A DNA stretch of 64,000 bases, from assembly GCA_018654255.1 (NCBI GenBank), contig JABILX010000001.1, positions 145,695 to 209,694 of the forward strand, given 5' to 3'. The notes under the pieces were generated by a model that was not told where the DNA came from, made no database searches, and saw nothing but the letters and a program-made list of their open reading frames with translations. Below are positions 47,601-52,661 of the stretch, piece after piece; the stretch's first letter is position 1; every line of letters begins with the position of its first letter. The translations under genes were made by a program, and so were the position numbers. Origin of the DNA: Candidatus Peregrinibacteria bacterium (GTDB taxonomy: Bacteria > Patescibacteriota > Gracilibacteria > UBA1369 > LOWO2-01-FULL-3).

Positions 47601-47790
47601 TGACGTATCTGTAGATCATTGGGGACTACAATACATCGAAACAGCTGCCTCACTAGGAATAGTATCAGGATACGCAGACGGTTCATTCGGACCAGAGGAC
47701 CCAGTAACTCGTGCCGAAGCGACTAAGATGTTGTCTAAGACAATGAAACTCAAAAAGTTGCGGGACCTGTTGTTAAGATGGAAATTTTGA
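32668..47790 (+). CDS. Giant secreted SLH-anchored surface protein (5040 residues)
   Basis: One uninterrupted 15.1-kb gene. A signal peptide (KKLLASISCMAILFGMV, cleavage near AFA-GPP) precedes two related modules of about 400 residues (from about 339 and 735) separated by GEGEGE linkers. Calx-beta domains lie near 1397-1505, 1513-1626, 1632-1751 and 2128-2258 (for example DEDVEENEFLSF, DDEDVEDDEFITL). Repeated Cys-paired modules of several hundred residues, related to each other, fill about 1757-2935. Ig-like Big_5-type domains follow at about 2941-3330, and at least six carboxypeptidase-regulatory-like beta-sandwiches at about 3627-4367 (TTDASGDYEVTGLGEGDYTI). An FN3 domain (4545-4638) and three SLH modules (4852-5031) end the protein with a basic tail (KKLRDLLLRWKF). 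Calx-beta domains usually bind calcium. Probable S-layer-like or adhesive fibre; own promoter and terminator. Stop is TGA. Confidence 0.88.
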   Translation: MKTIKKLLASISCMAILFGMVPDLEMPVAFAGPPTQVVATEGAGGGQSDYALTIAFDMPVDALGPPTATFKIDQSPETCLASGGPSVIDATTQAGLPGGGLLYVVEFPADPACLLVDQGSPAAVTITMYDDQGGPMPFATSLPLGAFQPDMFDFIGVLQGLYGGGGGGNVQPLLFSKSFPGGVGINPDSPPSDYNIGTNGDILLGVDIDEDPATCANAVSFVPINMSILSLPSCIQSSLDPNDKWDINNIVMGENNSDATFDLTPYPAGSPVTTVSNLIPALDLWGYQQDPPTPSDTELYKNEGYELVPGLYIWYGGEFDLDALERGGGDPVGGVMTWVGTPGASNMTLSNVGVDQEFVDPGIYDSEYAVWGDPVNGQPQYKQDGPGEYYVFLIVEKEEYLISNTPYGGEGVELMYLDQGPDPSDPTGDYMWDPGGAEGEGEGEGETFGIEQGMITVNNQEAGNPPNKVRYFVEPQTSYFDAESGADSTTNYKLLDGEQDWGYGVVSAALGCEDELPENAGQFHCAEVVYEKSLIFGGGIYGAVINAQNIKDASTGNIETLGQGSIEPEISFSAPGGIDLLAAIHNYQTETDCAGSTGDTFELFLGSQLNAETIVEENFIVKYDGVPQEGRPQEEDPQDRIFPSTAEPKGAGYVILTYDTSLDICSDEPPLEISVVINPGNPANPVADQGATAIPNDTEFVFNNGTYYEEDGGLVAWDFGWGGGEGEGEPSTATLTWDGTPLSSTLTLAENVQGANPDAYGTYAEEGVHNDEPYFKHSANEFYIFSDGGDQWHISIELGGGVEMSGPGTGAGNPEGDYNAPEPQGPSFNLSGAEIQMIDNPDTTRSPRRVRYYFQNGTVYDESGADGSGPEDPNNYALQNGEWGQSVESVNFPEDCTVDFINYTCVDTVYSNSLLYNGEIYNTKVKGASISNTGDSATLEQDLFPETNASINALGVEPLFINHSYIGNPCESGEIDVLDLYFGERLDIDSAQATGNYSLTYNETSHIEPQAAQLINSFGSRVRLDFGTGLGICSGGEPNLSLNVDGVQNDVQDAIVVDTNYPFNNVTWYQDDSVNANISWDYGWVGGEGEGEGEPEGGLTILPLGSPRVGVDIPLDIQGTLCDGVLGCDVYISDPTMTGLTPSYSITDADLPFTIQLADTSGIGSGEKILFIHDKDADTYSPVVNLLLMVQNYNEPLIFNPGDIGGPTNTVNIQYDSPATATDLSDTDAFTLKNGGADPTATATDISGGMMIVWSVVFDGEDITANLPGWTLDSGYFGDVPILTGADFQVIATSAINPNDINLDGPGREVQTLTSFTVEAPQLCKGITGCMTYLYDSASLAAGTPIYAGNPWNGLEVLDVSGLGLTPDAKYGIAVLDLDTAAWSGFGSLTYAPPDPYLNVTVTGPVAEDGGVGTITFAAGPSVDSDITIDISLLGSATVGVDYTLDPGTQVTIPANPGSPEEVQISVTMIGDEDVEENEFLSFNMQVSDPSYAVSNPYPFMFIADGAAPAPEGYVVNIFPVDNNGLENGGFFNAFDVVVDSEVTDEDLTVFLNLSGDADPGAGGDYEPVALAIVPIGQTSQLVQLNIINDENVEGDEMITMTIAPSATYNIGSNDFASFTIIDDDFAPPPTYEVNVTPYGAGTGVEGGGAGGAFDMFEIALDRPVEGDQFDVYFNFMNSTAIEGNDFAPYTYTVTFILGEQSKLINIPTIDDEDVEDDEFITLKLDSDPEDPDVYVVGQNNSANFTLTDNDVGEEIVVNWAADYAASKPYLDDIVGIDITSETCVDKVFQITIGDKNTFDGAVFTTGSTVEISELHDFAQELGMIEAGTYYARAECANTGTPSAPISIDFKASCPGGEACFSTAPNGDGSRAFLANDEVVTIDDGTVSASLTVPAGSSIVTQEVWSGDLLVTGADMVPLGAGLSSGVVVSVIPTENWNPLSTSAMLTDPALVIINLDGPLATPKAVSIRPDASVDILAPCGTSFLGGDLTKPGNYSLDPDSACFIYDGANDRGIIATNHFTDFAIGEGESITLGWTGDPGTPDQLVDVPLEVSIVDGACMDGDYVYKLTEAGGPANYISEPTQSVDWTFTPSEDFVRGTTTYNMRAVCPGTGVLSNEIQIYLVGLGNEVTITPMQDGVEDPSSPVSLEILFAMEEINPGPGAIPVYFDIDNTPGPGIALPGVDYDDTGILFDGNHYRVEIPEGQDMTSLFIPVFDDLDVEGLEEILIFPQASPTGDYLIMNTGMPAEEPIRGAITDDEGPEEIIISFKENPTGQYVNRPVKVNVDAANCSGLGNYYLNIGNDKNFADVTYSIPAGQEASWTVNPGGLLGLTDAGFYYFMASCEESEVTSNGLTADLAAACAAGVCMTPATEDTATSNTLAHQVMVEDTPVGKVYFEGVTTATASAAWGGDLLLLSSIGNTLSLANAIRIGLAAPQSLPLSETITTDMPVVIKFASAGFPAASIAEQKNMDTNETTAVPKCTGVQYDPANNPTAPSSYAVNPGESCYYFNHGNDPKAIFVATTYLQTMYSVGAPEFIFAGWGPGGKTDPYSVEVDTEATLGIKGGACIGQEPVYWVSDSVNFDSPNTNNLSPMGGETFAEFMIPAPDYTPGDTLYGKIVCPGSGAESNVVTAAILAEEMLMADFAQDYNGTSINTAITMVVEDQASVCNSGKYIYSLSDDWDQGTQLPMGNIISSGETSNTSFTFNDPSKTFPYVEFMTVYATAECSESGTMMEGMYMMYQPTPPCSTDLCVVVDTQTYTGTVMSPMGSTYVDAETIPSDPVSVYLPNNFQTLSSQEPAWNGGITVTVASAAQMMPEDYDSGAVATIAPDESPEVFINDSTYLVIMNNEGFESLENPAVTYINKFDNSFNVTQCDENQFMGNEDDPIEPFDPSRYNIALGERCYIYSEAAFQGETGNVIIATKQFGKYISGNSIGGGEAIQYYHPKNNDTVGVWPGISIELSADLSENFGQVVFPNTAVGEIRLMNDTTGLAVIGDWELFAEPWGYFVNFPVQDPLDPNTSYTVYINKTVADTNNSPVPALDDNGDSFSFTFTTFDEGNDDLGGTTFGPLCEPEWPPHMDTIGPIDSMNIPISCDKPVKISTLGGNVTVVEVHPNTLEEIGPASEAFIINYDDYEDDGKVDMFSVSGFSAESQKAYKIILSDQITGNTPIAGLDGMTYPYTNANKTFVWWGDDRTDYYSIFFVDGQDTGGYQSDFEMTWTNLTNYSEQDYIATAVPTTEKIEFSVNQPYNMATAVASNIKIIDSGEQTVSATIFHEDMAGGLIAIRPDTPLTEGETYQLVIGQGLKSLETQESLPETVYWTFTVGSTDAQAPRIDWAMFTEIGGRIFFNEHMHEIAAATKTNYTLYTCSSWVESDYTCSDGGSPAEEVTLTTPNIEFNYYDYNSTNGENNYVEISGLDLTPGNGYRIAVTGLTDVAGVAIESTADEWADFVEEYTNVNNDGEYDGETNLFSPVQVTPLNRTAGQISTYYVDWPVDVKIPQGGRVEYIFPDGFDVTSVKDMPEQSGVNADLNGYHNGNTVTFASESLQAGWTAGGDGSDGIMVKGTRTITYRLSAATEPSDYISSDMFQVLNTTMPGEYNIQIKTFDSNGLLLENKYSQMFDIEKSGDNSLSGRVTIANTNTGVAGVMLEIDKWDGKRWEVTTDASGDYEVTGLGEGDYTISTERAVIKLNGGVLEGVNDEWVYVNEDTTLNLELHKRDSSNGALTNITVNVGGNGLDDIDNLGAGDAIHLWAWGPGGGFFEEIKRSDFTNNSYTTSTYFDVGSEYSVGMGPALNENQNLSKIDWIAPEEEWFYIENTSDTASVTLTMTPATTDITGTVYMADGDTASNMEVSAFNNNGYHTFTTTDANGDFTLAVVDNMKWKVEAMKWGMAPSQEIPVVIKNGTTYKGGEEIESLDIYMKTSATITVQGAVSIDGTAIPWASVEWWRTDEPFQPIWGYTDANGNYTVNLIEGDWQAKVHVYEYGEFDPVTINNITESLENQDFNLSTSGNYATINVTVSGFDDNSGIEIWAEKTDNASYTDFFGKSGWTNSDGVVQMYVKPGTYKLRAHKPGSGDIGVTTAVGTADQTTNVAITAPDLQQFTVTVKNKGGSVETMNQPIHIDLWDETNGTGQYGSVPAGQSQIVMNAMEGTKFINIGMPGIPPDSVMISGAAYNATNRTVTINGSSNDITVTIPQLYSVSGQVVDQDGNGIDAWVNFMNEEEGKFMGTPSYYDAAGGGESGEFSTSIPSGTYEVFTESGEGGSIPATLTVNADLSDYELEITLYDYTITGTLTDPSGTAVTEGHVWGQNETGQVSATPLNYDGTFTLPVNEGTWSFQGHSWGYGESAEKEVSITGNTATTLQLTTITEALKEPVASVIDENGGTISDSGTGTEIQFPSSALPDGNNNITTREDNAVFDGQSSGPVGNGQAIEATDSTGSSITTPDDEVKIVLKTTYEELTDESITTVEEANQMINASWDSSTNNWETVTTTNAFYDSADQTISYTSISDLTLAQSVTNYDLSYVKSTSWVDHFTTFAPVVPIGGDAAPSAPSGFSIVAGDTEAALTWTANSEGDMDYYNIWEAEVTEGVHSTFSQASCGATCSTTITGLTNDTEYIFQILAVDDGANQSAGSSSISVTPVAEPTGEVLTPATSPGAGVVLPSGGSGRSPSRQQEQEDIAEFIIETAKDIVDISAVGVIKTATTVISADQLVNVTFEKNTTILDGDADFSAGLPAPEIVEVSTPAPENTALVGNVYEIGLSDTALILSKPVAIRIQVPQGFNENDNLKIHYLDEENDEWVMVEDGGDFVDIDDDLFVEVEAYHLTKFSIIKLIEAIVEDEDDFDETPVVVTPPTAVSFSDIATHWAKEYIESLYAAGVIKGKTSTEFAPEAEVLRAEMVKLAIEGFNILLTTTGPTPYTDVGVNDWYIDYFRTTDEYDITEANEDGSILPAEPLTRAETIEILLKSSGLNIENPTTSSFSDVSVDHWGLQYIETAASLGIVSGYADGSFGPEDPVTRAEATKMLSKTMKLKKLRDLLLRWKF
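33681..35954 (+). repeat. Two tandem ~1.2-kb modules with GEGEGE linkers in the giant gene
   Basis: Corresponding landmarks recur about 395 codons apart: WVGTPGASNMTLSNVGV and WDGTPLSSTLTLAENVQ; NKVRYFVEPQTSYFDAESGAD and RRVRYYFQNGTVYDESGAD. GEGEGE-coding stretches occur at about 33979, 34838 and 35935. The copies are diverged at DNA level, so the duplication is old. Confidence 0.7.
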
Positions 47791-47811
47791 CGCCGCATAA
47801 CATGTAGGTAA

Positions 47812-47850
47812 AGGCGCGGGTTCGCTAACCAGGATCCGCGCCTCTTTCTT
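47812..47850 (+). terminator. Terminator of the giant surface protein gene
   Basis: AGGCGCGG (47812-47819) pairs with CCGCGCCT (47836-47843), with a nested GGTT/AACC, followed by CTTTCTT. A strong GC stem in an AT-rich context, 22 bases after the stop. Confidence 0.8.
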
Positions 47851-47867
47851 AAAACCGCCCCACCTGT

Positions 47868-47873
47868 TATAAT
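47868..47873 (+). promoter_or_regulatory. -10 element for the PrsW-like gene
   Basis: TATAAT ending 22 bases before the ATG; the 17-bp upstream hexamer (TTTCTT) is a poor -35. The leader is C-rich (CCTCACCCCCCCT) with no Shine-Dalgarno. Confidence 0.45.
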
Positions 47874-47895
47874 CACCAAGAACCTCACCCCCCCT

Positions 47896-48798
47896 ATGGA
47901 AAACCCCATACAACTAGTAGGATCGATCACACTCGCCCTCATCCCAGCCATAATTTGGGGCGTACTTTTTTACCTCAAGCGTCCAGAAAACCGCAAGCTC
48001 TCAACCTGGACATTCCTAGCTGGGGCAATTTCAGTCTTCCCAATACTCCTATATAAGCTCTCTTGGCAATATTTTCCACAACTAAACGCATTCCGCCTCG
48101 CAGAAAACTACAAATACGACTTCATAGGCTTCACAACCTTCACAGTCCTTCCTTTGAGCGTAATAATCACTTTCATGTTAGTAGGTGTGATAGAAGAGAT
48201 TATGAAGTACGTAGCGGTCAAAGTAGGGAATTCAGACAACCTTCTCACGGTTGACGACGCAATAATGTTCTTCATCATAGCAGCCCTCGGTTTCTCCTTC
48301 ACAGAAAACATCCTGTATTTCTATAATATCTGGGTAGAGGAAGGCTTAGATAAACTGATGATTCCATTCATGTTCCGATCACTCTTCTCCACATTTGCCC
48401 ACATAATGTTCTCAGGAATCATGGGCTACTACTACGGCGTCGCTCACTTCGCGAAACCATTCCTCCAGAAAGAAATCAGAGCTCATCGCAAACACTGGAC
48501 CATTCTGTTCCACAAGATTTTATCGATAAAAAAAGAACGCTTATTCCACCAAGAAAAATTCGCAGAAGGACTTCTCATAGCAGTAGGTCTTCACGCAATA
48601 TTCAACATCTTCCTCGAGATGAATCTCACCTTCCTAACAGTTCCATTCCTAGTAGGAGGCTACATCTCGTTGACCTATCTATTCGCAAAAAAGGAGAACC
48701 ACAAAAGATATGGCCATCTCTTTATAGGAGAACGCAATCACGAAGTAAACCCCCACAAAAACTACTTCAAATCCCTCCTTCGATTTTTCGGCAGGTAA
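47896..48798 (+). CDS. PrsW-family intramembrane protease
   Basis: A 300-residue polytopic protein of the PrsW (M82, Abi-related) group, membrane proteases that cleave anti-sigma factors or other membrane proteins. Key motifs are present: GVIEEIMKY (the EExxK element) near residue 100, GFSFTENILYF near 137, STFAHIMFSGIMGYYYG near 170 with its His, and GLHAIFNIF near 235 with the last His. Seven to eight membrane segments surround them. A basic cytoplasmic loop lies between the second and third motif (KEIRAHRKHW). The gene is single, between the giant surface gene's terminator and uvrA. No anti-sigma factor gene was recognised in the window, so its substrate is unknown. Confidence 0.85.
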   Translation: MENPIQLVGSITLALIPAIIWGVLFYLKRPENRKLSTWTFLAGAISVFPILLYKLSWQYFPQLNAFRLAENYKYDFIGFTTFTVLPLSVIITFMLVGVIEEIMKYVAVKVGNSDNLLTVDDAIMFFIIAALGFSFTENILYFYNIWVEEGLDKLMIPFMFRSLFSTFAHIMFSGIMGYYYGVAHFAKPFLQKEIRAHRKHWTILFHKILSIKKERLFHQEKFAEGLLIAVGLHAIFNIFLEMNLTFLTVPFLVGGYISLTYLFAKKENHKRYGHLFIGERNHEVNPHKNYFKSLLRFFGR

Positions 48799-48855
48799 TT
48801 TTCCACAGCACAGATGACAAGAAAAAGATTTATCAAACATCTAAACCTCAAAGAC

Positions 48856-48884
48856 TTGCGCAATAACTGATTAGGTGCTAGAAT
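48856..48884 (+). promoter_or_regulatory. Promoter of uvrA
   Basis: TTGCGC, 17 bp, TAGAAT, with a leader of about 22 bases and no Shine-Dalgarno. No LexA-like palindrome was seen next to it. Confidence 0.6.
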
Positions 48885-48912
48885 ATCGGCTACTTATTTC
48901 AAGATACAAAAG

Positions 48913-51804
48913 ATGCAAAAAGACAAGATCATAGTGAGGGGTGCAAGAATGCACAACCTCAAAAACATCACGGTCGAAATTCCTAGAGACAAGCTGACGG
49001 TTATCACCGGTCTATCAGGTTCAGGGAAGTCAACTTTGGCATTCGATACCATCTACGCAGAGGGCCAACGCCGCTACGTAGAAAGTTTATCTACATACGC
49101 CAGACAGTTCCTACAGATGACAGAAAAACCAGATGTAGACGCAATAGAAGGACTTTCTCCAGCAATCTCAATAGATCAGAAAACAGCCTCAAGAAACCCA
49201 CGTTCAACAGTAGGAACAGTTACCGAAATATATGACTACCTAAGACTTCTTTTCGCAAAAATAGGAACCCCACATTGTCCAGAATGCGGAGACCCAATAA
49301 AGAGACAATCACCAACTCAAATCACAGAAGAAATAGCCAAAATGAAAGAAGGGACAAAGATTTTGATCCTTTCTCCAGTCATAAGAGGCAAAAAAGGACG
49401 CCACGAACAGGCTATAGAAAAAGTTAGAAAAGAAGGATTCGTAAGGGTAAAAATAGACGGAGAAGTCTACCCAATAACAGAACAATTTGATCTGGATGAA
49501 AACAAGAAACATTCAATAGAAATAGTCGTAGATCGTATATCTGTAAAAGACCTCGGACAACAAACAAAAAAACTATCATCAGGAGAAGAAATCCAACTTC
49601 CAAATCCAGCCAGAACAAGGTTGGCGGATTCAGTAGAGACAGCCTTGAAGTATGGGGATGGAATCTTGATCATTCAAGACGCAGATACCAAGAAAGAAAA
49701 GGTCTACTCAGAACAATTTGCATGTGCAAAATGTAATATTTCAATTCTAGAAATATCTCCTAGAAGTTTTTCTTTCAACAATCCGCACGGAGCTTGTCCA
49801 GAATGTCACGGACTCGGTACAAAGTTAGAAATAGATCCAGAACTTGTTATTCCAAACAAGAAATTAACTCTAGCAGAAGGAGCGATAATGCCTTGGTCAG
49901 CGACTACGTCTCATTTGACCTGGTATAACAGAATTCTAGAATCAGTTGCAAAAAGGCACGGATTCTCAATGGACAAAAAAATCGAAAAACTATCAGAAGA
50001 ACAAATCAATTTAATCCTAAACGGACCTGGTAACGGAGAAAAATACAAAGTAGTAATGGGGGAACACGACACAAAAAGCAAATTCACCGGCGAATACGAA
50101 ACAGAATTCGAAGGAGTTATTCCAAATCTAGAAAGAAGATATCTAGAAACAGACTCAGACTACATAAGAAGAAAGATAGAAGAATACATGCGTATTCTGG
50201 AATGCCCCGTTTGTCATGGCAAAAGACTCAAGCCAGAAATCCTTTCAATCACAATAAATGACACCTCTATAATAGATGTGACCGAATTATCGATAAAAGA
50301 TGCGATACACTTTTTCCAAAACTTGAAGCTGACGGAAACCGAGCAACAAATAGCTCGCCAAATTCTACAAGAAATCACAAACCGATTAGGATTCTTAGAA
50401 AAAGTTGGACTTTCATACATAACGTTGGATCGAAAGGCAAATACACTGTCCGGCGGAGAAGCACAGCGAACTCGTCTTGCAACCCAAATTGGATCGAAGC
50501 TCTCAGGCGTTATTTACGTCTTAGATGAACCTTCGATCGGTTTGCACCAGAACGACAACGCCAAGCTCATTGAAACGCTAAAATCGCTCAGAGACATCGG
50601 AAACACAGTAATTGTGGTCGAACATGACGTGGATACGATGATGGTTGCGGATCACATCCTAGACATAGGGCCCGGCGCAGGAAAAAGGGGAGGAGAAGTT
50701 GTAGCCAGGGGATCGCCAGAAGAAATAATGAAAGACAAGAATTCAGTCACAGGACAATACCTCGCTGGCAAAAAGAAAATAGAAGTCCCAGAAAAAAGAA
50801 GAAAAGGAAATGGAAAATATATAAAAATAGTAGACGCAGAGGAACACAATTTAAAAAAGATATCAGTTGAACTTCCATTAGGTACTTTCATCGGAATTAG
50901 TGGAGTGTCGGGTTCTGGTAAATCAACATTGATCAACGATATTTTGGTAAAGAGAGTCTATAAAGAACTCCACGGGTCAAAAACACACCCAGGAAAACAC
51001 GAAAGAATCGAAAACATCAACCACATCGATAAAATAATAAACATAGATCAGTCTCCCATAGGAAGAACCCCAAGATCAAACACAGCTACCTATACCGGAG
51101 TTTTCACAGACATAAGGGACATCTTCTCTCAAACCCCAGAGTCACGTCTGAGAGGATACAAACCAGGTCGCTTCAGCTTCAATGTAAAAGGAGGACGATG
51201 TGAGGATTGTAAGGGCGACGGAATCAAAAAAATAGAAATGCACTTCCTTCCAGATATATACGTGCCTTGTGAAACCTGTAAGGGCAAAAGATACAACCTA
51301 GAAGCATTAGAAGTTAAATACAGAAGCAAGAACATATCAGAAGTACTCGAAATGACAGTAGACGAGGCTTTGGAATTTTTTGCAGCCATACCTTCAATCA
51401 AGACCAAGCTAAAGATTTTAAGTGAAGTCGGATTAGGATATATATGCCTAGGGCAATCAGCCCCAACCTTATCAGGTGGGGAAGCGCAAAGAATCAAACT
51501 ATCAACCGAGCTCGCAAAACGTTCTACAGGTCAAACTCTCTACATATTGGACGAACCAACCGTCGGTCTACACTTTGACGACGTCAAACGTCTACTAAAA
51601 GTCCTTCAAAAACTTGTAGATAAGGGAAACACAGTTCTGACAATAGAACACAACCTCGACGTGATTAAATCAGTAGATTACGTGATAGACTTGGGGCCTG
51701 AAGGAGGTGATGAAGGAGGTGAAGTCATAGCAAAAGGAACTCCAGAAGAAATAATAAAGGTAAAGGAGTCGTACACAGGTCAATGGTTAAAGAGAATGCT
51801 CTAA
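48913..51804 (+). CDS. uvrA: Excinuclease ABC subunit A
   Basis: DNA damage-recognition ATPase of nucleotide excision repair; forms UvrA2-UvrB and hands the lesion to UvrB. At 963 residues it is full length. First ABC half: [20 protein letters not shown], zinc site CPECGDP and a second CxxC pair (CAKC with CPEC), [16 protein letters not shown] and [14 protein letters not shown]. Second half: [16 protein letters not shown], the [16 protein letters not shown] zinc module, [18 protein letters not shown] and [13 protein letters not shown]. Nothing appears degraded. No uvrB or uvrC is adjacent. ATG start without Shine-Dalgarno, own promoter. The stop precedes the 10-bp periodic array by about 40 bases, with no convincing terminator between. 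Confidence 0.98.
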   Translation: MQKDKIIVRGARMHNLKNITVEIPRDKLTVITGLSGSGKSTLAFDTIYAEGQRRYVESLSTYARQFLQMTEKPDVDAIEGLSPAISIDQKTASRNPRSTVGTVTEIYDYLRLLFAKIGTPHCPECGDPIKRQSPTQITEEIAKMKEGTKILILSPVIRGKKGRHEQAIEKVRKEGFVRVKIDGEVYPITEQFDLDENKKHSIEIVVDRISVKDLGQQTKKLSSGEEIQLPNPARTRLADSVETALKYGDGILIIQDADTKKEKVYSEQFACAKCNISILEISPRSFSFNNPHGACPECHGLGTKLEIDPELVIPNKKLTLAEGAIMPWSATTSHLTWYNRILESVAKRHGFSMDKKIEKLSEEQINLILNGPGNGEKYKVVMGEHDTKSKFTGEYETEFEGVIPNLERRYLETDSDYIRRKIEEYMRILECPVCHGKRLKPEILSITINDTSIIDVTELSIKDAIHFFQNLKLTETEQQIARQILQEITNRLGFLEKVGLSYITLDRKANTLSGGEAQRTRLATQIGSKLSGVIYVLDEPSIGLHQNDNAKLIETLKSLRDIGNTVIVVEHDVDTMMVADHILDIGPGAGKRGGEVVARGSPEEIMKDKNSVTGQYLAGKKKIEVPEKRRKGNGKYIKIVDAEEHNLKKISVELPLGTFIGISGVSGSGKSTLINDILVKRVYKELHGSKTHPGKHERIENINHIDKIINIDQSPIGRTPRSNTATYTGVFTDIRDIFSQTPESRLRGYKPGRFSFNVKGGRCEDCKGDGIKKIEMHFLPDIYVPCETCKGKRYNLEALEVKYRSKNISEVLEMTVDEALEFFAAIPSIKTKLKILSEVGLGYICLGQSAPTLSGGEAQRIKLSTELAKRSTGQTLYILDEPTVGLHFDDVKRLLKVLQKLVDKGNTVLTIEHNLDVIKSVDYVIDLGPEGGDEGGEVIAKGTPEEIIKVKESYTGQWLKRML

Positions 51805-51842
51805 ACCAACCGAGGTAGACAACAATCGTACACCTGGGAACC

Positions 51843-52052
51843 TTTAACAAACTTTAATAAAGTTTAATCATCTTTATTAGAATTTAATCAAATTAAGCCA
51901 AGTTAAATCAACTTTACAAAAGTATTGTAAAATTATGTAAATTATGGTAAATTTGCTCACGCTTTTGTAGGATTTAATCAAATTAAATAAACATTGATCA
52001 AATTCGCTCAAATGTGGTAGGATTTGTTCCAATTTAATTAAGTTTAATGAGA
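51843..52052 (+). repeat. 21-unit, 10-bp periodic direct-repeat array upstream of the HTH gene
   Basis: Read in steps of exactly 10 from 51843, the sequence is a continuous head-to-tail series: tttaacaaac, tttaataaag, tttaatcatc, tttattagaa, tttaatcaaa and so on, to tttaattaag and tttaatgaga, which includes the A of the start codon. The consensus is TTTAATCAAA. Unit position 6 is T in about 17 of 21 units, and the first two positions are mostly T and the last three mostly A or G. A few central units are degenerate (ttgctcacgc) but stay in phase. The period equals one helical turn, so all sites face the same side of the DNA. It contains a candidate promoter. Confidence 0.85.
51994..52023 (+). 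promoter_or_regulatory. Candidate promoter inside the 10-bp array
   Basis: TTGATC, 18 bp, TAGGAT, with the start site expected about 20 bases before the ATG. Its place inside the repeats would let a protein bound to the array block transcription. Confidence 0.4.
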
Positions 52053-52333
52053 TGGAACAATACCTAACCTCCGAGCAGGTAGCAAAGCTGCTTCAGGTTC
52101 ACCAGTTCACAGTTCTGAAATACTTGAAAGACGGTCGAATCAAAGGAGTTAAAATCGGAAGAGTGTACAGAATTAAAGAAAGCGAAGTAGAAAATTTCTT
52201 AAATAGAGTATCTACGACCAAAGAAGAGCCAAAGGCAGAAGAACCAAAAGTAGAAAAACCAGTGACGGTTAAAGAGAAGATAGAAGAACCAAGACCAACC
52301 AAGCTCGAAGACGAATACTTCAAACTGTTATAA
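52052..52333 (+). CDS. BldC/excisionase-like single-domain HTH protein
   Basis: A 93-residue DNA-binding protein. Residues 1-52 form a MerR-type winged helix-turn-helix of the excisionase/BldC kind: YLTSEQVAKLLQVHQFTVLKYLKDGRIKGVKIGRVYRI followed by ESEVENFL. The rest is a Lys/Glu/Pro linker (KAEEPKVEKPVTVKEKIEE) ending in a short hydrophobic tip, DEYFKLL, which may be a protein-binding peptide. There is no effector or dimerisation helix. BldC of Streptomyces, with the same single domain, binds AT-rich direct repeats as head-to-tail multimers; the array before this gene has just that layout, so autoregulation is likely. No integrase or phage genes are nearby, so a recombination role is less likely. 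Followed 45 bp later by a zinc-ribbon gene. Confidence 0.88.
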   Translation: MEQYLTSEQVAKLLQVHQFTVLKYLKDGRIKGVKIGRVYRIKESEVENFLNRVSTTKEEPKAEEPKVEKPVTVKEKIEEPRPTKLEDEYFKLL

Positions 52334-52378
52334 AAATAGACCCTGGGTCCTCACCCAAAACCTTACCTTAAAATTCCT

Positions 52379-52552
52379 ATGATCATCAGTTGTTTAAAAT
52401 GCGGCAAATCTGTATCAAGTCATCAAATGGATTGTCCATACTGCAAAGCCGTTATTTGTGATTACACGAGACAAGCGAACGGACTAAAAGCCAACATGAG
52501 ACCAAAAGAAGGATTAAGGTTGAACTTTCTTCAGACTTTTGCAAAAAGATAA
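52379..52552 (+). CDS. Small zinc-ribbon protein
   Basis: A 57-residue ORF below the ORF-track length limit. It begins MIISCLKCGKSVSS and continues DCPYCKAVICDYT, giving two CxxC pairs (CLKC, CPYC) 11 residues apart, the layout of a zinc ribbon. The C-terminal half is basic (KANMRPKEGLRLNFLQTF). It lies 45 bp after the HTH gene on the same strand and is followed by a terminator about 50 bases later, so the two are likely co-transcribed. Coding is supported by the ordered Cys pairs, the ATG start and the terminator position. Function unknown; zinc ribbons often bind nucleic acids or proteins, so it could be a partner of the HTH protein. Confidence 0.7.
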   Translation: MIISCLKCGKSVSSHQMDCPYCKAVICDYTRQANGLKANMRPKEGLRLNFLQTFAKR

Positions 52553-52602
52553 ATTATATCTATTAAAAAACTTCAGCCCATATAAGCCCTAGAAAAGCCC
52601 TA

Positions 52603-52642
52603 AAAACTCCCCCTTAAGAAAAAATCTTCTGGGGAGTTTTTT
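52603..52642. terminator. Bidirectional terminator between convergent operons
   Basis: AAAACTCCCC (52603-52612) pairs with GGGGAGTTTT (52631-52640), with a nested AAGA/TCTT. T runs on the plus strand follow the stem, and the A run before it gives a T run on the minus strand. It can serve both the zinc-ribbon gene and the minus-strand operon. Confidence 0.85.
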
Positions 52643-52661
52643 ACTTTCCAAACCAAAAGGT

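Noticed and set aside
2-47790. Genetic code 25 (UGA = Gly)
   Set aside because: UGA ends at least three genes at family-appropriate places (CDP-alcohol transferase, PHP, giant SLH protein), and no reading through UGA was needed in any gene.
32668-47790. Several genes fused by assembly error
   Set aside because: The frame is continuous with a single signal peptide at the start and SLH modules only at the end; modules are typical of one mosaic surface protein.
51843-52052. CRISPR array or replication origin iterons
   Set aside because: Units are 10 bp with no separate spacers, so not CRISPR. No DnaA-box series (TTATNCACA) was seen and no replication genes apart from distant recF; the fit to the adjacent HTH gene is better.
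52052-52333. Phage excisionase marking a prophage or integrative element
   Set aside because: Only the HTH fold is shared. No integrase, attachment-site repeat, phage structural gene or tRNA is nearby.
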